Below the pieces are notes generated by a model. That model was not told the DNA's origin, made no database searches, and saw nothing but the letters and a program-made list of their open reading frames with translations. Positions 7,472-14,754 of a stretch of DNA of 20,272 nt are shown one piece after another. This stretch comes from JANMDU01 sp031376455 (GTDB taxonomy: Bacteria; Pseudomonadota; Gammaproteobacteria; Burkholderiales; Burkholderiaceae_C). A program made the translations under genes and the position numbers. The stretch lies in the NCBI GenBank assembly GCA_031376455.1, contig JANMDU010000068.1, positions 1-20,272 of the forward strand, written 5' to 3'. Positions within the stretch are counted from its first letter, which is position 1. Every line of letters begins with the position of its first letter.

Positions 7472-7500
7472 TGTATAGTTGACGTTTACGTAAACGTCAA
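7472..7500 (-). promoter_or_regulatory. Predicted leftward sigma70 promoter for the MBL hydrolase
   Basis: On the minus strand a -35 box TTGACG (7500-7495) is followed after 17 nt by a -10 box TATACA (7477-7472). Transcription would start near 7465, giving a leader of about 16 nt before the ATG. The operator palindrome at 7479-7500 covers the -35 box and the spacer. No equally good rightward promoter for merR is visible. Confidence 0.5.
7479..7500. promoter_or_regulatory. Perfect 22-bp palindrome, probable LiuR (MerR family) operator
   Basis: The half-site TTGACGTTTAC is followed directly by its exact reverse complement GTAAACGTCAA, with no mismatch. It sits in the divergent region between the MBL hydrolase gene and merR. 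MerR-family dimers bind such sites, and the ACGT-rich TTGACGTTTACGT character resembles the LiuR sites described for branched-chain amino acid degradation genes. LiuR is therefore the natural ligand; binding itself is inferred. Confidence 0.8.
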
Positions 7501-7559
7501 TCGCTGGAGCTTAATGCAGTTGAGCAACAGGCGGTGTCACTTTAGCAACTACCCCTTTC

Positions 7560-7952
7560 ATGACGACCTACACGATCAGCGATCTTGCGCAAGAATTTGA
7601 TTTGACCACACGCGCCATTCGCTTCTATGAAGATTTGGGCCTGCTGTCGCCTGAGCGCGTGGGCGCGGGCTCGCGTTCGCGGGTTTATAGCGCCAAGGAT
7701 CGGACGCGCTTGAAGTTGACTTTGCGTGCAAAGCGCCTTGGCTTCTCGCTGACTGAGGCGAAAGAGATCATCGATATGTATGACAGCCCGCGCGATACGG
7801 GGTCTCAATTGAAGAAATTTCTGACTGTTCTCTCAGCGCACCGCACGGAGATGGAAGGGCAATTAGCGGAGCTGCAAGTGCAGCTGGATGAAATCAAGGC
7901 ACACGAAAAAGAGGCGAAGGCTTTGTTGCTCAAAAATGAGAAAGCGAAATGA
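7560..7952 (+). CDS. liuR: MerR-family regulator of branched-chain amino acid degradation (LiuR-like)
   Basis: The 130-aa protein has an N-terminal MerR winged helix-turn-helix (TYTISDLAQEFDLTTRAIRFYEDLGLL, residues 3-29) followed by the second DNA-binding block with LKLTLRAKRLGFSL near residues 44-63. Residues 78-130 form a long coiled-coil dimerisation helix ending in a Lys/Glu-rich tail. No cysteine metal-binding loop is present, which fits LiuR-type members sensing a CoA metabolite rather than metal sensors. The ATG has a poor ribosome binding site (upstream ACCCCTTTC), so it may be weakly translated. It overlaps the thioesterase start by 4 nt (ATGA) and probably heads the acyl-CoA dehydrogenase operon, controlled through the palindrome at 7479-7500. 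SoxR- or HmrR-like roles are unlikely. Confidence 0.85.
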   Translation: MTTYTISDLAQEFDLTTRAIRFYEDLGLLSPERVGAGSRSRVYSAKDRTRLKLTLRAKRLGFSLTEAKEIIDMYDSPRDTGSQLKKFLTVLSAHRTEMEGQLAELQVQLDEIKAHEKEAKALLLKNEKAK

Positions 7953-8371
7953 ACGCAACCTACAGAAGAATTGAAGAGAGCTTCAAGCGTCAAGGCATGA
8001 TGCAAGCAATTGGCTGCGAAATGGTGAGTGTGGATAAAGGCCGTGTGGAATTTGCGCTGCCCATCAGCGAGAAAGTGACGCAGCAGCAAGGCGCGTTTCA
8101 CGGCGGTGCGCTCGGCGCTTTGGCTGATATTTCCTGCGGCTATGCGGCGCTTACGGTTGCCCCCGAGGGCATGGAAGTGACCAGCGTGGAATACAAGATC
8201 AATTTTGCTGCGGCTGCTGTTGGCGAGCGCGTGCATTGCATCGGCGAAGTGCTCAGAGCAGGGCGAACTTTGGCGGTTTGCAAGGCTGAGATTTTTGATG
8301 TGAAAAACGGCGAGCGCAGCAGCTGCGGCTTTATGCAAGCCACCATGATATTTATTGAAAAAAGGTATTGA
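7949..8371 (+). CDS. PaaI-type hotdog-fold acyl-CoA thioesterase
   Basis: This 140-aa protein is a hotdog-fold thioesterase of the PaaI/4HBT group, expected to release free CoA from acyl-CoA in the cytoplasm. The diagnostic segment is QQGAFHGGALGALADISCGY, where the HGG turn and the following Asp in the central helix match the active-site region of PaaI-like enzymes. Beta strands such as TSVEYKINFAAAAVGERVHCIGEVLRAGRTLAVCKAEI follow the usual hotdog order. It overlaps liuR by 4 nt and is one base away from the isovaleryl-CoA dehydrogenase start, so the three genes form a tight operon. A role in relieving CoA trapping during leucine or fatty acid breakdown is plausible; the substrate is unknown. 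Confidence 0.88.
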   Translation: MNATYRRIEESFKRQGMMQAIGCEMVSVDKGRVEFALPISEKVTQQQGAFHGGALGALADISCGYAALTVAPEGMEVTSVEYKINFAAAAVGERVHCIGEVLRAGRTLAVCKAEIFDVKNGERSSCGFMQATMIFIEKRY

Positions 8372-8372
8372 G

Positions 8373-9554
8373 ATGAGCAACCTACCCGGACTAAATTTCC
8401 AACTCGGCGAAGACATTGATGCGCTGCGCGATGCGGTGCGTGAATTTGCGGCGAAAGAGATTGCGCCGCTGGCGCATGATGTGGATAAAAACGACCAATT
8501 TCCGATGCATCTGTGGCGCAAGATGGGCGAGCTGGGCGTGCTTGGCATCACAGTGGAAGAAGAATACGGCGGCGCGGGCATGGGTTATTTAGCGCACATG
8601 ATTGCCATGGAGGAGATCTCGCGAGCATCGGCCTCCATTGGCCTGAGCTATGGCGCTCATTCCAATCTCTGCGTCAACCAAATTCGCCGCAATGGCACGC
8701 CGGAGCAACGCTCGAAATACTTGCCCAAGCTGATCTCCGGCGATCACATTGGCGCGCTGGCCATGAGCGAGCCCGGCGCTGGCTCGGATGTGATTTCGAT
8801 GAAACTCAAAGCTGAAGACAAAGGCGGCTACTACTTGCTCAACGGCAGCAAAATGTGGATCACTAATGGCCCCGATGCAGACACGATGATTGTGTATGCC
8901 AAGACAGAGCCCGAGCTCAATGCACGGGGCATCACGGCCTTCATCGTTGAAAAAGGCATGAAGGGCTTCTCCACTGCGCAAAAGCTCGACAAGCTGGGCA
9001 TGCGCGGCTCGCACACGGGCGAGATGGTGTTTCAAAACGTCGAAGTGCCCGCCAGCCACATCATTGGCGGTCTCAACAACGGTGCGAAAGTGCTGATGAG
9101 CGGCCTCGATTACGAGCGCGCCGTGCTCGCCGCCGGGCCGATTGGCATCATGCAAGCCGTGATGGACAACGTGATCCCCTATATTCATGATCGCAAACAA
9201 TTCGGCCAGAGCATCGGTGAATTCCAACTCATCCAAGGCAAGGTGGCTGATATGTACACCATCCTCCAAGCAGGCCGCGCCTTCTGCTACCAAATCGGCA
9301 AAAACCTCGACATGCTCGGTAGCGAGCATGTTCGCCAAGTGCGCAAAGATTGCGCTTCGGTGATTTTGTGGTGCGCAGAAATGGCCACCAAAATGGCTGG
9401 CGACGGCATCCAAATTTTCGGTGGTAATGGCTACATCAACGACTACCCGCTTGGCCGCTTGTGGCGCGATGCCAAACTGTATGAGATCGGCGCCGGCACG
9501 AGCGAGATTCGGCGCATGCTGATTGGGCGTGAGCTGTTTGCGGAGACGGCGTGA
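8373..9554 (+). CDS. liuA: Isovaleryl-CoA dehydrogenase
   Basis: This FAD enzyme oxidises isovaleryl-CoA to 3-methylcrotonyl-CoA in leucine degradation and passes electrons to ETF. The 393-aa protein has the acyl-CoA dehydrogenase N, middle (ALAMSEPGAGSD at 128-139) and C-terminal domains. The subfamily is shown by the catalytic base: Glu248 in LDYERAVL occupies the position of human IVD Glu254, while the place used by most family members carries Ala374 (IGAGTSEI) instead of Glu. The GIQIFGGNGYIND block is also typical. I chose the ATG at 8373 over the in-frame ATG at 8355, because AAAAAAGG lies about 8 nt before it and the earlier start lies inside the thioesterase gene. The carboxylase genes that usually accompany it are not in the window. 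Confidence 0.95.
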   Translation: MSNLPGLNFQLGEDIDALRDAVREFAAKEIAPLAHDVDKNDQFPMHLWRKMGELGVLGITVEEEYGGAGMGYLAHMIAMEEISRASASIGLSYGAHSNLCVNQIRRNGTPEQRSKYLPKLISGDHIGALAMSEPGAGSDVISMKLKAEDKGGYYLLNGSKMWITNGPDADTMIVYAKTEPELNARGITAFIVEKGMKGFSTAQKLDKLGMRGSHTGEMVFQNVEVPASHIIGGLNNGAKVLMSGLDYERAVLAAGPIGIMQAVMDNVIPYIHDRKQFGQSIGEFQLIQGKVADMYTILQAGRAFCYQIGKNLDMLGSEHVRQVRKDCASVILWCAEMATKMAGDGIQIFGGNGYINDYPLGRLWRDAKLYEIGAGTSEIRRMLIGRELFAETA

Positions 9555-9585
9555 GCCGCCGAATCTAGTCTGTCACACTCTCGCC

Positions 9586-10233
9586 ATGCCATTACGCCAT
9601 CTTCTCAATCATAACAAGCAATGGGCTGCTTCGATGGAGCGGGACAAGCCGGGGTTTTTTACGGGCTTGTCGCAACAGCAAAATCCGCGCTACATGTGGG
9701 TGGGCTGCTCCGATTCTCGCGTGCCGGCAAATCAAATCACGGGGTTGGATCCGGGCGAAGTCTTTGTGCATCGCAATGTGGCCAATGTTGTGGTGCATTC
9801 AGATTTGAATGCACTGTCTACGATTCAGTATGCTGTGGATATGCTCAAAGTCGAGCATGTAATTGTGTGTGGGCATTACGGCTGCGGCGGTGTGCAGGCC
9901 GCTCTGGGCAATGTGCGCATTGGGCTGGCCGACAATTGGATTCGACATATTCAGGATGTGCGAGATGTGCATGCAGCGCGGCTGTTTGCTTTGCCAAAAG
10001 AACGGCGGCTTGATGTCCTGTGCGAAATTAATGTGATCCATCAGGTGCTCAATGTGGCGCAAAGCACTGTGTTGCAAGATGCATGGGCGCGTGGCCAAGC
10101 CGTGACAGTGCATGGCTGGATTTATGGGGTGCATGACGGTGTGTTGCATGATTTGCGGATGAGCTTACAAACGGCTGTTGATGTGTTGCCAGCTTATAAG
10201 ATAGCCATTGACGCTGTTTTTGAAGCGAAATAA
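9586..10233 (+). CDS. can: Beta-class carbonic anhydrase (Can type)
   Basis: The enzyme interconverts CO2 and bicarbonate in the cytoplasm. The 215-aa protein has every zinc-site residue of the beta class: Cys41 and the Asp43-Arg45 dyad in CSDSR, then His97 and Cys100 in CGHYGCGG, nearly the same numbering as E. coli Can. The NVANVV and STIQYAV blocks are also conserved. The ATG at 9586 matches the family N-terminus (MPLRHLLNHNKQWA); an earlier in-frame ATG at 9523 lies inside the dehydrogenase gene and is unlikely. It follows isovaleryl-CoA dehydrogenase by 31 bp and may be co-transcribed, which would bring bicarbonate supply next to a pathway with a biotin carboxylase step. Its last codons and stop appear to lie inside dispersed repeat copy B. 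Confidence 0.95.
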   Translation: MPLRHLLNHNKQWAASMERDKPGFFTGLSQQQNPRYMWVGCSDSRVPANQITGLDPGEVFVHRNVANVVVHSDLNALSTIQYAVDMLKVEHVIVCGHYGCGGVQAALGNVRIGLADNWIRHIQDVRDVHAARLFALPKERRLDVLCEINVIHQVLNVAQSTVLQDAWARGQAVTVHGWIYGVHDGVLHDLRMSLQTAVDVLPAYKIAIDAVFEAK

Positions 10234-10286
10234 GCGATTGACCGGCGTATTTACTGCGTTAGACGCTATTAAATTTGTAGTATAGG
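10217..10286 (+). repeat. Dispersed approx. 70-bp intergenic repeat, copy B (overlaps can stop)
   Basis: The copy runs from TTTTTGAAGCG in the last codons of can to the core GCTATTAAATTTGTAGT. It shares ACCGGC(A/G)T, TACTGCGT and the 17-bp core with copy A and matches the reverse complement of copy E closely, including AAATACGCCGG. Because it begins before the can stop (10231-10233), the C-terminal FEAK and the stop would be part of the repeat. The rest of the gap to aceK (10287-10367) holds the aceK ribosome binding site AGGA at 10357-10360 and no clear operator. Confidence 0.7.
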
Positions 10287-10367
10287 TGTGAATCTGAGGC
10301 GTTGAGTTTCGGGTATCGCATTACTCGAATATTCACCGGCTGAAACACAACGCGTTAGGATAGAGCA

Positions 10368-12161
10368 ATGTTCCCCCAACGCCTTGATTCAACACTCGCG
10401 TTTGAAATTGCTCAAGCCATGCTCGATGGCTTTAATCGTCACTATCGTTTATTCCGAGCCGAAAGTCAGCGTGCTAAGCATCGCTTTGAAACGCAGGATT
10501 GGCATGGCCAGCAGCGGGCGCAGCGCGAGCGGATTGAATTTTATGATCTGCGGGTGAAAGAAGCAGTCTCAAAACTGGAGAAAGATTTCAAAGCGGGCGA
10601 ACAGCCGATGGAGATTTGGCAGCAGATCAAGCTGTATTACATCGGATTGTTGATCAATCACCATCAACCAGAACTCGCTGAGACTTTTTTTAATTCAGTA
10701 ACAACCAAGATTTTGCATCGCACGTATTTTCAAAATGATTTCATCTTTGTACGCCCAGCCGTCAGCACGGAATATATTGAAAACGATGAGCCTGCTGCGC
10801 AGCAAACCTATCGCTCTTACTATCCCACACCGCAAACGCTGCATCACAACATCACCCGTGCCATTGAGAATTTTGGTCTGCTGATGTCTTTTGAAAATTT
10901 ACCCCGCGACACAGGTTTAGTGTTTCAAGCGTTTGAAGCCAAACTGAGCGAAGTACGCATTCGAGCTAACTTTCAAATTCAGGTGCTGAGTAATTTGTTC
11001 TTCCGCAACAAAGGAGCTTACATCATCGGCAAGATTATCAACGGCTTTAATGAAGTGCCATTTGCGTTGCCTCTTTTACATACTAGGGACAGCGGAAAAT
11101 TGGTGGTTGATGCCGCGCTGTTTGGCGAAGACGATCTGCTCATGCTCTTCAGTTTTGCGCGCGCTTATTTCCTCGTCGATATGGAAATCCCCAGCGCCTA
11201 TGTGCAATTCCTGCGCAGCCTCATGCCGCGCAAACCGCGTGCTGAGATTTACAACGCGCTTGGATTAGCCAAACAAGGCAAGACGCTGTTTTATCGCGAT
11301 TTCCTTCATCACCTGCGCCACAGTTCTGACAAATTCCGCATTGCACCGGGCATCAAAGGCATGGTGATGCTGGTGTTTGATTTGCCCAGTTTTCCTTATG
11401 TGTTCAAGCTCATCAAGGATTACTACCCGCCGCCCAAAGACACGACGCGGGAGCAGATCAAAGGCAAATATTTGCTCGTGAAGCAGCATGATCGCGTGGG
11501 GCGCATGGCCGACACGCTGGAATATAGCGAAGTGGCGTTCCCGCGCATTCGGTTTGAAGATGCGTTGATCGAAGAAATCAAGAAATTTGCGCCCAGCCAG
11601 CTCGAAATTTCAGACCGCGACGGTGATGGGCAAGTCGAAGTCATCATCAAGCATTTGTATATTGAGCGGCGCATGATCCCGCTTAATATTTATTTGCAAG
11701 AAGCCTTTGATTTAAAAGATGATGCACGCGCCAATTTTCAGATTGAAAAAGTGGTGATTGAATATGGCAATGCCATCAAAGATTTGGTGCGAGCCAATAT
11801 TTTCCCGGGTGACATGCTCTGGAAGAATTTCGGTGTCACACGGCATGGCAAGGTTGTGTTTTATGATTACGATGAGATCGAATACATCAGCGATTGCAAT
11901 TTTCGCGCTGTGCCGCAGCCGCGAAATGAGGAAGAAGAAATGAGTGGTGAAGTATGGTACAGCGTGGCGAAAAATGATGTTTTTCCCGAAACCTTCGCCC
12001 CTTTTTTACTTGGCAATGACGTGGTGCGCAGGGTCTTTATGAAGCATCATGCAGACTTGCTGGATGCTGCTTTCTGGCAAAGTCATAAAGACCGAATCAA
12101 AGCGGGACATGTACACGATGTGTTCCCTTACGAGCAAGAGAAGCGGTTTGATCATGCGTGA
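10368..12161 (+). CDS. aceK: Isocitrate dehydrogenase kinase/phosphatase
   Basis: AceK phosphorylates and dephosphorylates isocitrate dehydrogenase, setting the flow between the TCA cycle and the glyoxylate bypass. The 597-aa protein (E. coli 578) has an N-terminal regulatory helical domain and a protein kinase-like C-terminal domain. The ATP loop is APGIKGMVMLVF, the conserved lysine is Lys372 in LLVKQHDRVGRMADTLEYS (E. coli Lys336 region), the catalytic Asp482 is in PGDMLWKNFGV and the metal-binding Asp500/Asp502 are in FYDYDE. The start has AGGA 7 nt upstream. In enterobacteria aceK follows aceBA; here it follows carbonic anhydrase and the leucine pathway gene. Its 3' end overlaps the next ORF by 8 nt. 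Confidence 0.97.
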   Translation: MFPQRLDSTLAFEIAQAMLDGFNRHYRLFRAESQRAKHRFETQDWHGQQRAQRERIEFYDLRVKEAVSKLEKDFKAGEQPMEIWQQIKLYYIGLLINHHQPELAETFFNSVTTKILHRTYFQNDFIFVRPAVSTEYIENDEPAAQQTYRSYYPTPQTLHHNITRAIENFGLLMSFENLPRDTGLVFQAFEAKLSEVRIRANFQIQVLSNLFFRNKGAYIIGKIINGFNEVPFALPLLHTRDSGKLVVDAALFGEDDLLMLFSFARAYFLVDMEIPSAYVQFLRSLMPRKPRAEIYNALGLAKQGKTLFYRDFLHHLRHSSDKFRIAPGIKGMVMLVFDLPSFPYVFKLIKDYYPPPKDTTREQIKGKYLLVKQHDRVGRMADTLEYSEVAFPRIRFEDALIEEIKKFAPSQLEISDRDGDGQVEVIIKHLYIERRMIPLNIYLQEAFDLKDDARANFQIEKVVIEYGNAIKDLVRANIFPGDMLWKNFGVTRHGKVVFYDYDEIEYISDCNFRAVPQPRNEEEEMSGEVWYSVAKNDVFPETFAPFLLGNDVVRRVFMKHHADLLDAAFWQSHKDRIKAGHVHDVFPYEQEKRFDHA

Positions 12162-12636
12162 ATTCTGGGAGCTCGCCAGCTATGTGGTGACTGTGCTGGG
12201 TTTGCCCATTGCCATTGGTATTTTTGTGTGGCAAGAAATCAAAGAGCGAGCTAACGAGGAAGAAGAGGGGTATCAATTGCTCTCCGATGCCTACAACGAT
12301 TTTCTAAAAATCGTTTTGGCGCATCCCGATTTACATTTGCGCACCAATGAACCGCTGCTCAACGCCAGCGCAGAACAAAACGAGCGCATGCTGGTCATTT
12401 TTGACATGTTGATTTCGCTCTTTGAGCGTGCTTACCTTGTGGCGTTCAGCGAACGCATGACTCTGCAGCAAAAGCGACATTGGAACAGCTGGGACGACTA
12501 CATGCGTGAGTGGTGCAGGCGCGAGGATTTCTACAATGCGTTGCCTTTGCTGCTGCGTGGCGAGGATGCAGACTTTCAAATCTATATTCGGCGCATTTCG
12601 CTTGAAGAGCGTGGCAGCGCTATTGCGCTCTCGTGA
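12154..12636 (+). CDS. Small membrane-anchored protein coupled to aceK, function unknown
   Basis: The 161-aa protein has one N-terminal transmembrane segment (about residues 8-26, ASYVVTVLGLPIAIGIFVW) followed by a basic/acidic stretch KERANEEEEG and a soluble, helical domain rich in aromatic and charged residues (SDAYNDFLKIVLAHPDLHL; RHWNSWDDYMREWCRREDF). I do not recognise a named family. The start chosen is the ATG inside the last codons of aceK (ATGCGTGA overlap), with AAGAGAAG upstream; an earlier in-frame ATG at 12049 would add residues from out-of-frame aceK sequence. The overlap suggests translational coupling. The gene ends one base from the stop of the convergent sensor gene. Coding is well supported by length and composition, the role is open. 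Confidence 0.75.
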   Translation: MREFWELASYVVTVLGLPIAIGIFVWQEIKERANEEEEGYQLLSDAYNDFLKIVLAHPDLHLRTNEPLLNASAEQNERMLVIFDMLISLFERAYLVAFSERMTLQQKRHWNSWDDYMREWCRREDFYNALPLLLRGEDADFQIYIRRISLEERGSAIALS

Positions 12637-12637
12637 G

Positions 12638-14389
12638 CTAGAGCTGCGGTTCCAAAAATCGGATCGTACGCGGGCGCTCATCGGTGTCTTTGTGAAGCAA
12701 GCTTCGCAGTTGCTTGTCAACGAAACTGAAATCAAAGGGATGATCACGCCACGACCCAACCGCTAATGTAAATCTAACCGCGTGCGCCGTGCTGTCTTGT
12801 GGATCAAGCATCAAGCCGAGAGCCACCAAACGCGCGAGGCGACCACTGAGCAAATCACCGGTCGACATATCGGGCATCGCGATGCCTAGCATGTTTCGCC
12901 CGATTCGACCCACACCGTCGTTTTCGCGCACTGCAATGCGCACCATGCGTACGCTGCGTAGCATCATCGCTTCGGCTTGGACGGTACTCAAATCTTTTTG
13001 TTTGCTTTCGACCAAGACGTAAACCATCGTGATATCTCGTCCCGATTTGCTAGCGCGTAGCCAAGCACGGTTGGCCAATTCCATAAACCGGAATTCATTT
13101 AAAAAGCCAGTCAATGGATCGCGTTGCGCTGACGCTTGCTCACGGATCATTTGTGTGTGCTTATCGCGGCTAGAAGCATTCAAACAAAACATCATCGCTA
13201 GGGCTTCAATCATGATGGTCAGAAGCGGAAGATTGCTTGGAAACCAAGGTAAATTCAACTGCCCTGAATTTTCAACAGCTGATAAAGCGATGCTGAGCAA
13301 GTAGGGCGTATAAATGAGTACCCAGTAACCGCTGTAGGGTACTTTTTTCAACCAAGCAAGAAGAGCGCTGCCCACGATGAAAGCACACGACGAAACCAAG
13401 ATCAGTATTAAGATCATGATCGTGTGGGCATACTCATCAACAAACGCGATGTAAACCACATAGGCCGCGCAAGCGGCTATCAGAGCGCGTGTTATCCAGC
13501 GATGGCGCTTGCCCAATTGCTTGCCGAACATGGCGCTGACGAATTGCAAATTAAAAGCAAACGCTCCGAATACAAAATAGATCAGGGCATCATTAGAAAA
13601 TTGGTCAGCATGTGGCCAAAGCCAATGTTGTCCAAGGCCGGAAAAGGCAATGCCTGTCAACATCGTAAAAAGCAAATAGTTGGCATACCAAAAATAAGTG
13701 AAATCTTTGTAAGCCATGGACATCTGCAAACAAATTAGACACAGCACCGTGAATAAGCCAACCAATGCGCCCATCCAGAGCATTTGGCTCAAGTCTCGCT
13801 CGGTTGCTGTTTTGATGTCTGTGATAAGGGGTGCGATTCGGGCAGGCAGGTTATGCACGACGCGGATGAAGACATCTCTTTCGCCCAATTCTGACGTTGT
13901 GCCTGTGCTTAGCAGAGGAAACCGAGGGCGCAGTGACTTGATGGGCCACTTTTCGTGGGCGACTTTGTCGCCAGCGATGCTGCTGATCCATTCATCATTT
14001 TTGTCTTTTTGATACACCTCAAAACGATCAATAACCACCGTGGGAATATAGAGCTGCCAATTGGACGCTTCGCTTGTTTTTGAGCTAACGCGAAGGCGTA
14101 ACCAAAGTGGTTTGTCCGTTGAAATAGGGTGCGTTATCTTTGGATCGTAGGGTACGAACCGATCACGTGGCAGGGCTGCGATATCTTGAATGCTTAGCGT
14201 TGCAGCAAGCCCTGTGGCAACGTCTAAAGGCGCTGCGAACGTGCCCATTGGCTTGTCTGGCGCATCCAGCTGAAAGGCCGGCGTTTGTGCGATGGCGCTT
14301 GCCCAAGCCGTGAGTAATAAGGCGCACAGCAGCAAAGCGCTTGCGCAACGTTGCCAAATTGATGCCAATTGCGTCATCCTCGTTCGCAT
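12638..14389 (-). CDS. 7TMR-DISM receptor with degenerate GGDEF domain
   Basis: The 583-aa protein looks like a membrane sensor. Residues 1-35 are a signal peptide; 36-200 a periplasmic 7TMR-DISM extracellular domain (KPLWLRLRV and WQLYIPTVVIDRFEVYQ are typical of its jelly-roll fold); about 203-405 seven transmembrane helices; 420-583 a GGDEF-type domain beginning with the linker motif DPLTGFLNEFRF. The active-site signature is lost: where RYGGDEF is expected the sequence reads RIGRNML (Gly497-Arg-Asn-Met-Leu501), so diguanylate cyclase activity is very unlikely and a ligand-binding or signalling-partner role is inferred. The ATG follows the DUF6172 stop directly (TAAATG), so the two are probably coupled; a second ATG four codons on is an alternative start. 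Confidence 0.88.
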   Translation of the reverse strand: MRTRMTQLASIWQRCASALLLCALLLTAWASAIAQTPAFQLDAPDKPMGTFAAPLDVATGLAATLSIQDIAALPRDRFVPYDPKITHPISTDKPLWLRLRVSSKTSEASNWQLYIPTVVIDRFEVYQKDKNDEWISSIAGDKVAHEKWPIKSLRPRFPLLSTGTTSELGERDVFIRVVHNLPARIAPLITDIKTATERDLSQMLWMGALVGLFTVLCLICLQMSMAYKDFTYFWYANYLLFTMLTGIAFSGLGQHWLWPHADQFSNDALIYFVFGAFAFNLQFVSAMFGKQLGKRHRWITRALIAACAAYVVYIAFVDEYAHTIMILILILVSSCAFIVGSALLAWLKKVPYSGYWVLIYTPYLLSIALSAVENSGQLNLPWFPSNLPLLTIMIEALAMMFCLNASSRDKHTQMIREQASAQRDPLTGFLNEFRFMELANRAWLRASKSGRDITMVYVLVESKQKDLSTVQAEAMMLRSVRMVRIAVRENDGVGRIGRNMLGIAMPDMSTGDLLSGRLARLVALGLMLDPQDSTAHAVRFTLAVGSWRDHPFDFSFVDKQLRSLLHKDTDERPRTIRFLEPQL

Positions 14390-14689
14390 TTAGGTGGATG
14401 TCAGAGAACGAGTTTTCCGATGACCGTGTTTGGCCAAAATTTCTACATAAACCCCAGCGCTTCCAGCCAGAGCCACACTGTCAACTAAGCCATTGAGCTC
14501 AGCGACATGCGCAATGGCTGATTCAGGTTCAGTCGCTCCGATACGGCAATCAAAATCCCAAAAATCTACGTCTTTTGGCAGGGCGCGGTTGCGCTCTCGC
14601 TTGATGTATTTGCGGATATCGTTTTTGATCGCGTCGCGCAGTCGATCAGGCTGCTTGCCTTCTTGGGCAAGGGCAAAAGTTTTCTTCAT
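14390..14689 (-). CDS. DUF6172 family protein
   Basis: This 99-aa basic, soluble protein matches the DUF6172 pattern as I remember it: MKKTFAL at the start, a basic segment AIKNDIRKYIKRERNRALP, the core VDFWDFDCRIG and a C-terminal YVEILAKHGHR. The family has no established function. The start has AGGA about 5 nt upstream (CTAGGAATTTCATG). Its stop codon touches the start of the 7TM sensor gene, pointing to a two-gene operon. It is divergent from the exonuclease gene across a 65-bp promoter region with no clear operator. The assignment to the family is likely; the biology is unknown. Confidence 0.8.
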   Translation of the reverse strand: MKKTFALAQEGKQPDRLRDAIKNDIRKYIKRERNRALPKDVDFWDFDCRIGATEPESAIAHVAELNGLVDSVALAGSAGVYVEILAKHGHRKTRSLTST

Positions 14690-14754
14690 GAAATTCCTAG
14701 AGAATCAGCGATGATAGGTTATCCCCATGAAAACCCGACGCGCACTAGCCGCGC

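Noticed and set aside
8589..9413. 274-codon open frame on the minus strand
   Set aside because: It lies wholly antisense to isovaleryl-CoA dehydrogenase, whose motifs are complete; the reading is His/Ala-rich with no domain.
10287..10367. Possible LiuR or FadR site before aceK
   Set aside because: No sequence like TTGACGTTTAC or another convincing palindrome is present in the gap.
12331..12759. 142-codon minus-strand frame
   Set aside because: It is antisense to the aceK-coupled gene and out of frame with the sensor gene that overlaps its upstream end.
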